Shown here: piece after piece, positions 19,010 through 23,865 of the stretch | How positions within the stretch are numbered: the stretch's first letter is position 1 | Layout of the letters: every line of letters begins with the position of its first letter | Assembly: GCA_034698045.1 (NCBI GenBank) | Contig: JAQGAU010000791.1 | Location: 1 to 23,865 of the forward strand | Length of the DNA: 23,865 nucleotides | Direction: 5' to 3' | Source: Paramacrobiotus richtersi | Lineage: Eukaryota; Tardigrada; Eutardigrada; Parachela; Macrobiotidae | Notes under the pieces: generated by a model | What the model saw: the letters and a program-made list of their open reading frames with translations, nothing else | The model's database searches: none | Told to the model about the DNA's origin: nothing | Position numbers and translations under genes: made by a program

Positions 19010-19280
19010 TATGAATTTTGGCTTGCCACCAGCATAGAAGAACATCGTCTTGCTTAACTCGCAATAAAATGTCCAAGCGAATATTAAAACTTGTCCGTAT
19101 CCAAGCAAACCATAGGGCCACCGTAATCCCCGAATTACCTTTTCTGCTGGTAGTTCCAACCAGCTCTAAGTTGCACATGATAATAGGCACTAGCGCATCG
19201 AACATTTGTGGAATCCGAGCGCAACACCGGTTCGCAATGCCTATTCTGACAGCGAACGCTGGCTTATTCTGATAGAAGTA
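19010..19280 (-). pseudogene. Chymotrypsin-family (S1) serine protease exon, decayed copy B
   Basis: On the minus strand VRIGIAN near 19245 stands where 'VxGWGN' is expected. IPQMFDALVPIIMCN follows, matching the 'LQxxxVPIxxxxxC' strand. In a shifted frame at 19131-19084, GDYGGPMVCLDTDKF is the active-site block 'GDSGGPxVC', with the catalytic Ser replaced by Tyr (TAC), followed by TAA. The C-terminal strand YSLGHF is recognisable before another stop. The DNA aligns with copy A at 12.8-13.2 kb across the active-site block and into the 3' end (both end near ACCGTTAAGGA), in inverse orientation. It is inactive. Confidence 0.6.
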
Positions 19281-19300
19281 GGCGAGCAATTGGACTTCAG

Positions 19301-19628
19301 TTTATCCGTCAAGGAACGCCGTTTCTGGGCGCACATATTCGGTCGCACATATTTCAGCAACAAGGCAGAAAACCTCTGACCATCAACGCACCACCCGACA
19401 CAACATACTATGCGATTTTCGACTCCAACCTACTGGACGCTGTCCAGCACGCCAGAACGCCTGACGGTCGAGTGAGGTCCAATTTGTCCGATTATCCGTA
19501 TGCCGTTCGAGAGGTAGCCAGGATCATGAACCTTGGTGAAATGGATGGGATCACAAATGTTTTGACCTATCTCGCCATGGAACAGACTCCGGGTGCTGTC
19601 CATGTTAAAGATGGAGACATGAACTCTG
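19301..19628 (+). CDS. VWA8-like exon, orphan
   Basis: An acceptor (TTGGACTTCAG) precedes an open stretch of 109 codons ending exactly at a consensus donor (ACTCT then GTAAGT). It begins FIRQGTPFLGAHIRSHIF and later reads DGRVRSNLSDYPYAVREVAR. In VWA8, a mitochondrial AAA-type ATPase with a C-terminal von Willebrand A domain, I recall 'GFPFLGNDFFxxxxDIF' followed about 60 residues on by 'L.D.G.xxYPYSTREVVNIV'. The order matches and the spacing is within six residues. Similarity in between is low. No neighbouring VWA8 exons were recognised, so this could be one exon of a diverged paralogue, a gene fragment, or a misidentification. No stop interrupts it. Confidence 0.45.
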
Positions 19629-20189
19629 TAAGTCTGACACCCATTGTTTTGGAAGTCCTCGATTGGAGACGACAGAATTTATATTGATAATCTCGGTTAG
19701 CAACCTGGTTCTTTGTCAGGTTCATATCAGAAAAGCCGCAAAAATGGCGCCATGTTCAGTTTGCCTACGATATGAAATTAACGAAATAGGTTTAGGGTAC
19801 CACTGCACTTGGTTACAAATGGCGTACCTGCTTACTGTAATGCACTTTAATGCATTACGGATTCATAAGGATCGAGCGTTTGAGTTCTTTGAGCCTGGCA
19901 TCGTGTCAGTATGCTCTTCCTGTATTGCATCCATGCAGGTAACATCTGGTGAAAATGTTACAACTGGAACCAGTCTACGGAAGCAAAAACCAGCTCGCAT
20001 TTATTGTAGCGATTTTGATTGAGAGAAAGTCACAAAACGGCTTATTCGCTACCGATCTAGAGAAACGATTAATAATACAGGAATCCAGCGTCACTCGTTG
20101 CAGCATTGGTCTAAGTCGTTCGAGCTATCTGGCAGCCGACTGTAATGTGGCAGTTTTTTTCGAATCGGTACGATAGCGCTGCGCGCTTG
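19629..20189 (+). other. Open frames of unknown identity
   Basis: The plus frame 19663-20022 is open for 119 codons and contains an acceptor-like TTTGTCAG at about 19720 and a donor-like CAGGTAAC near 19937, so it could hold an exon. It is Cys-containing and unrecognised. It does not continue the VWA8 pattern. An 8-bp inverted repeat (GTAATGCA / TGCATTAC) lies near 19840-19860. Confidence 0.2.
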
Positions 20190-20640
20190 TCAGTGGTTGG
20201 AAATGAACCTATGACGAAACAACAGATGGGATACCAGTTTGCGTACTTCATTTACTTTCTCGGTATGATTATGGACCGAGATAGCTACGCGCACCTGACA
20301 TTTATCCGTGTCAATCAGCCGAAACTCCAGCGGTACCCGCCGTTTGCCCTTTTCGGCCAGTACATTCAAACTAGCTGAAAATGTTTCCGCGGCATGAATC
20401 CCGATGCTAAAGCCCATGATCCCGTCGTCCGCATCGTGTACAACAATCAGAAAATGGTCTTCCGTGTAACAATTTCTTGAGGCGGAAAGAGTTGCCTCTT
20501 TGCAAACGAAGATATCGAAACTGTTAGTTCCGAGAAATGGTGCGGAAGTATCAGTGTATAAGGTCTTTCCAGTTTCTCCTACTTCGCGGATCTTGCCTGG
20601 CAGTGGACACACAAGCCAACGACCGACAGCGCTGGTGGAG
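20190..20640 (-). CDS. Possible C2-domain exon
   Basis: The minus frame is open for 140 codons from 20612, or longer upstream, with an acceptor-like TCCACTGCCAG at about 20602. It reads GETGKTLYTDTSAPFLGTNS, then EDHFLIVVHDADDGIMGFSI, then RRVPLEFRLIDTD. This is the pattern of the second half of a C2 domain: 'KT...T..P.....F.F', then 'L.I.V.D.D....D..G...I', then a closing strand. C2 domains bind Ca2+ and phospholipid in signalling and exocytosis proteins. The DADD stretch could supply the acidic Ca2+ loop. No other domain is visible. It stops at TGA/TAG near 20190. The call is tentative. Confidence 0.33.
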
Positions 20641-20840
20641 ATTTGCCAGCTTATTATGATTAGTTTTTCTCAGACAAGCCTGCTAGGCTGTACCTGCTTT
20701 CATTTTCCCTTATTCGGAAGAATGCATATGACATACAACTATCGTTGTCTTTAAATGCATTACAAAGATGCCTGTACTTGAAATTGATCTAACCATAGGA
20801 ACTGTTAAATGACCTATAGGAAATGTTGGTGCAGACGGTG

Positions 20841-21115
20841 TTACCACACGAATCCCCACCCAGTTCGCACGGGGTCAGAGTGCACCCGGGGCCCTACCGT
20901 CTCGCCGTGCACTTCCCGAAGTATTGTATCGTACCGCAAGTATTGGAAAAAGTTGCGAGTAAAGATGAATAAGGGTGGCGGCTCATGGTTCAGTACGAGG
21001 CTGGCATCTTGCAAGCGGGAGAGGCCCATTCTCAAATGCTCCAGATGTTTTTCGCAATTGTCGTTGTTCAATTTGAAAGTGTCTGTATATGGAGTGGAGC
21101 AAATCAAGACTTTAA
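20841..21115 (-). pseudogene. pol: Ty3/Gypsy reverse transcriptase fragment, palm/thumb
   Basis: On the minus strand NCEKHLEHLRMGLSRLQDAS followed by LVLN matches the conserved 'xxEHLxHLxxVLxRLxxAxLxLNxxKC' helix after the YLDD box. FFQYLRYDTILRE then stands where 'VxYLGHxIS' is expected, and HSDPVRT resembles 'xDPxK'. The YLDD box itself is lost or lies beyond 21107. It stops near 20838. The LTR-like stretch at 21.2-21.5 kb lies upstream on the same strand. Confidence 0.78.
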
Positions 21116-21179
21116 AAGGTCAACCTTTTTTTTCAATTTAAAAAAAAAATAAAAGCCGCTCTCGGTACGGCATCCAAAT

Positions 21180-21202
21180 GTCACGGGCATGAAGCCCGTG
21201 AC
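21180..21202. repeat. Perfect 9-bp hairpin, 5-nt loop
   Basis: GTCACGGGC, loop ATGAA, GCCCGTGAC, next to the putative primer-binding site. It superficially resembles a tRNA T-arm plus acceptor end (GTCGGGCGCCA follows on the plus strand), but the loop lacks TTCRANY. Confidence 0.95.
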
Positions 21203-21204
21203 GG

Positions 21205-21520
21205 TCGGGCGCCAACCAGAACAAGCAACAAAGGTGTTTATCCGCCGCTAGTATCGTAATACACACAGCTCACCGGCTTATGTAGCCGGTGAGAACGCAC
21301 AAGAGAACCGAACAACAACCAAAGCCTGGAGCATAATCAACGATATGGCCGTATAAGGCTATATCGGAAGAGGAAACCAACCAACCACAGAAAAGCAACA
21401 ACCATGACCATATAGGGAACAACTAGCCATGACAAGGCACACCACACCTCTCTAACTACATTCAACCAATGCAAATCGACCCCCAGAGGGTCGGTATAGC
21501 TGCTGCATTGCGCATATTTT
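21205..21520 (-). mobile_element. Possible Gypsy 5' LTR with primer-binding site (minus), hairpin-rich
   Basis: Read on the minus strand, a T/G/C-rich stretch (GTTGTTCGGTTCTCTTG, CTTTGTTGCTTGTTCTGG) runs into TGGCGCCCGACC at 21216-21205. The first ten bases are those of a tRNA-Lys-type primer-binding site (TGGCGCCCGA). A Gypsy RT fragment follows in the same orientation 100 nt further on. The segment holds three strong hairpins: 21269-21293 (10 bp, loop TATGT), 21341-21366 (10 bp with one G-T pair) and 21477-21493 (6 bp). A fourth follows the putative PBS at 21180-21202 (9 bp, loop ATGAA). LTR ends (TG...CA) are not defined, so the element boundaries are approximate. Confidence 0.38.
21269..21293. 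repeat. Perfect 10-bp hairpin, 5-nt loop
   Basis: CTCACCGGCT, loop TATGT, AGCCGGTGAG. It is part of the hairpin-rich, LTR-like stretch. Confidence 0.95.
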
Positions 21521-21567
21521 GTTGTGTTAAAGTACATGTCGTTTGATAAAACCCTGATACATTGCAG

Positions 21568-23293
21568 ATTCTGGGAAAGTGGTATCGGTACGGTGAGTGG
21601 TATCCCGGTATAGAATCAAAGAACACAACCTGGGCCAATGGCTTCACAACCCACACCAGTCTTCTGAACGACAGCTTGACCTTATATCCTGGTTCTAACA
21701 CACCCGCAGTAGCACTGGAGCAGCTCGGTGGCCGCTGCTCGCTCGCACGAAATCAGTGCGATAGCGAAAATCTTGGTTTCCTTGATTACGCGACAGTGGA
21801 CGGGCAATTTCGGGGTATTGGGGTGTTTAGCGATGGAAGTTCTGGTTGGTCAACTCCGTGACATTAGGGGTCTTTAGATTTCTCTTCTGTACCTACGTAC
21901 AGCATGAAAGTACGTGCAGGTTCTCTACTTACATGTGCCACTAGTACCGTCAGCAACGCTATTCCGCTAAAATAACGTTCCATATGTACGGCTACAGATA
22001 TATTGGTATTTATACTTTATTGCGCAACACCTGAGTATCGGTAATTAAGGAACTAACTTTTAATTGATATTCTACAATGATTTCAGTTAATTAGCTGTAA
22101 TAAGACTAATTAGCACTGAAGAAACCATAGACCGGTTGCCTATAGTAATCTTAATATGTCATTTTGAAACTATGCCATCTTTCAGCTCAGCTTTTAGTTA
22201 CAAGCGCAACTATATAATTAGACGTAATTTATTTGCCGCTAATTACTGAAATTAATTAGAGTGAATTTTCAATTTATTTTGATGCTGCCAGGGTTAATGG
22301 TCTGAATTTGAAGTTTACCGTCACCGTACCTGGGATTTAGTTTCATAAAAAGTCTTAATTAGACACCAATTAGCTAATTAGTACTGTAAATTCAAATTAA
22401 AGATAAAATTTGAAGCTACCATAGTGCAGGTGCCTGATAGGCTGATATCGGTGAGCATTCTGTACCTATAATAGTGAACGCAAATTAACGGTTAATTAAG
22501 CGTATTAATTAACCAACGACTAATTAGAAGTCAAACGAAAATATGTAGTTGTTTTCGCATAACAATCAGCGATTATTGTAGCAATTTTACCGCTGTGTGT
22601 ATAATAGTTAGCAAATTAGCGGGTGATTAATTAGCGAGTAATTAATTAGCGTTTTATACTAAACACAGTCATGACTTCCATTTCCGCCAACGGTTATAGC
22701 TGGTAACAATGAAGAAACTGGTCCAATCGTGCTAATTAAACAGCTAATTAAAATTTTAATTACCAGTATTTTGCTAATGAGTATGTAGTGTCTTTCGCAT
22801 CCTTACATATAGAGTAGCATGGTGCTGTATTATAGCGAAATTAGCAAATTACTATGATGTCGCCATTTTTGTGACTGTAACGTAGGTTACATCCCGCACA
22901 CGTCGCCTACCTAAAGCATTTACAAAACCAGAACGTACAGCAACAACTACGGCGTAGTTTGATAGTGGACGTAGTTCTACCCGTAGGCAATCTAAAGGTC
23001 CCTATTGGTAGTGTTTCTGTGCGAACAATGTTTCTTATGCAGGAATCGATACAACGCTGGTATTATCAACGGATCACGACAATTATATCGTGTATTACGA
23101 ATGCGACTCATATGATGTGATCAGCGGAATCTGTGGCGATCCGGATGTTTATATCGACACACGCCAGCCAATCAACCTGGTATCATCCAGCACTGTTAGT
23201 GCTATGAATGATGCCGTCAATCGGATCCTGGGACCGTACTGTGTGAGCACTGATATGCTGAAGAAAGCCGCGTTTGTTGGCTGGTGTAGATAA
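21568..23293 (+). CDS. Lipocalin, last two exons
   Basis: The first exon (acceptor TACATTGCAG, starting 21568) opens ILGKWYRYGEWYPG, the lipocalin G-x-W motif at strand A. It continues past GGRCSLARNQC to FRGIGVFSDGSSG. The donor best fitting phase is G|GTTGGT at 21845, with A|GTTCTG at 21839 also possible. The second exon (acceptor TTATGCAG, from 23043) reads LVLSTDHDNYIVYYECDSYD, the T-D-x second motif, then DTRQPI with the third-motif Arg, and ends VGWCR at TAA. Cysteines are placed for the usual disulfides. Lipocalins of the apolipoprotein D/insecticyanin type are secreted and carry small hydrophobic ligands. The signal-peptide exon lies upstream and was not found. The WSTP-TGA after 21859 is intronic. 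Confidence 0.83.
22035..22855. repeat. Dense TAATTA-motif cluster in the lipocalin intron
   Basis: About twenty copies of TAATTA or a close form (TTAATTAGC, CTAATTAG, GCTAATTAAA, AAATTAGC) fall in about 820 nt, singly and in pairs on both strands because the core is palindromic. Examples lie near 22041, 22087, 22107, 22215, 22253, 22370, 22492, 22505, 22520, 22628, 22640, 22731 and 22743. TAATTA is the core site of many homeodomain proteins. The region is AT-rich, but neighbouring AT-rich stretches do not show this enrichment by eye. Confidence 0.75.
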
Positions 23294-23615
23294 CTGCCCA
23301 GTTGTTCCGGCGCCGACAAGTGACTGCTATAAGAGTCTGCGTAACGCTTATGTATATTTGGGGGACCCCAGCTTTAATGGCTGATCCTGCAACGAATGGT
23401 ATCATGGACGGCTTATCATGGATCCTATCATGATTTTTTTTATATGACAGCTCTTTTAAGATTAAATTCACAAAGCGTTACGTTCACTTCAGTTTTGTAC
23501 GAATTTCACAAATTGCTGAGACAATGAATCGTTGTCCGCTCCGTAACACTATGTAGACGTTAACACGTGGGTTTGTGTCGTTCAGAATGTCGGCGACTGT
23601 CATAGTTGCTTATGA
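23294..23615. other. 3' flank of the lipocalin gene
   Basis: No AATAAA was seen between the stop codon and 23615. ATCATGG-type words recur at 23398-23433 (TATCATGGA, TATCATGGATCC, TATCATGAT). No coding motif was recognised. Confidence 0.35.
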
Positions 23616-23865
23616 ATGAGTTCGAAGTGGTTTGGAAGTATTGATCGACCGAAGCGAAATGAAATTCAAGTGAAGATCCTCTATGTATTCAACAAAAATG
23701 TGCACATTTGTCCTGTTCCGCAATGTCACAATAGTGCGGGCATAACAATTGTAATGGATGCTGAGTGCTCTGAAATAGGTAAGGCAAGGCGAGCTCCGGC
23801 GGAATCTCAAGCCAAGCCGGACGAAATCTTTAGCAAAACTAGCATTCCTGTGAGTGGTGACGGGT
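23616..23865 (+). CDS. Open frame running off the window edge, unknown
   Basis: The ATG at 23616, directly after an in-frame TGA, opens 83 codons without a stop to the window end. It begins MSSKWFGSIDRPKRNEIQVK and later reads HICPVPQCHNSAGITIVMDA. A donor-like GTAAGG lies at 23778 (after SEI), so only the first 54 codons may be exon. The frame contains three Cys and looks protein-like, but I recognise no family. It is on the same strand as the lipocalin, 320 nt downstream of its stop. Confidence 0.28.
   Translation, partial: MSSKWFGSIDRPKRNEIQVKILYVFNKNVHICPVPQCHNSAGITIVMDAECSEIGKARRAPAESQAKPDEIFSKTSIPVSGDG

Noticed and set aside
21180..21216. tRNA-Lys gene 3' half (T-arm-like hairpin followed by GTCGGGCGCCA on the plus strand)
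   Set aside because: The loop lacks TTCRANY, the stem is 9 bp rather than 5, and no matching GCCCGAC acceptor strand with D and anticodon arms lies about 60 nt upstream. A primer-binding site on the minus strand explains the CCA-like end better.
23398..23433. Tandem regulatory element from the recurring ATCATGG words
   Set aside because: Only three irregular copies of a short word, with no defined period.
1..23865. Bacterial or phage origin, operons, CRISPR arrays
   Set aside because: There are no tightly packed intact genes, ribosome-binding sites or spaced direct repeats. Spliced frames and Gypsy pol fragments point to a eukaryote.

Overview
This window looks like a gene-poor, intron-bearing animal genome segment, probably from an arthropod or another small invertebrate. 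The signs are GT-AG exons (for example GTAAGT, GTGAGT and GTTGGT donors with pyrimidine-rich acceptors), apparent introns as short as 59 and 85 nt beside one of about 1.2 kb, a secreted lipocalin gene, chymotrypsin-type serine protease relics, and many broken Ty3/Gypsy retrotransposons. There is no operon structure, ribosome-binding-site pattern or CRISPR array. The organism cannot be named from the sequence alone.

Layout. 0-5 kb: a possible tail of a Gypsy pol, a 45-nt direct duplication about 470 nt apart, an aldo-keto-reductase-like reading frame (about 3.0-3.47 kb, +), and a broken Gypsy reverse transcriptase/RNase H (3.8-4.6 kb, +). 5-10 kb: mostly unrecognised sequence, a two-exon reading frame with an in-frame TGA on the minus strand (6.78-7.24 kb), and a frameshifted gene start at 9.24 kb that resembles a protein I associate with Polinton/Maverick elements. 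10-13.2 kb: a 129-nt foldback sequence, an acidic-tailed spliced frame (-), a clear Gypsy RNase H (-), a probable Gypsy gag (+), and a decayed S1 protease exon (+). 13.2-18.9 kb: hairpins, two Gypsy aspartic protease fragments on opposite strands (15.6 and 17.2 kb), and the C-terminal part of an adenain-like cysteine protease of Polinton type (16.75-17.08 kb, -). 19-21.5 kb: a second S1 protease relic in the opposite orientation, an orphan exon resembling VWA8, a possible C2-domain frame, and a Gypsy RT fragment (-) preceded on its own strand by an LTR-like, hairpin-rich stretch with a tRNA-Lys-type primer-binding-site core. 21.57-23.29 kb: the best-supported gene, the last two exons of a lipocalin, separated by an AT-rich intron crowded with TAATTA motifs. 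The window ends in a frame open to the edge.

How it fits together. The genes do not form a pathway. The window reads as a graveyard of mobile elements of two classes (Ty3/Gypsy retrotransposons and Polinton/Maverick DNA elements) with isolated or broken copies of host gene families among them, and one apparently intact host gene end (lipocalin). All family calls are recognition by eye of motifs and spacing. None was confirmed by a database search.
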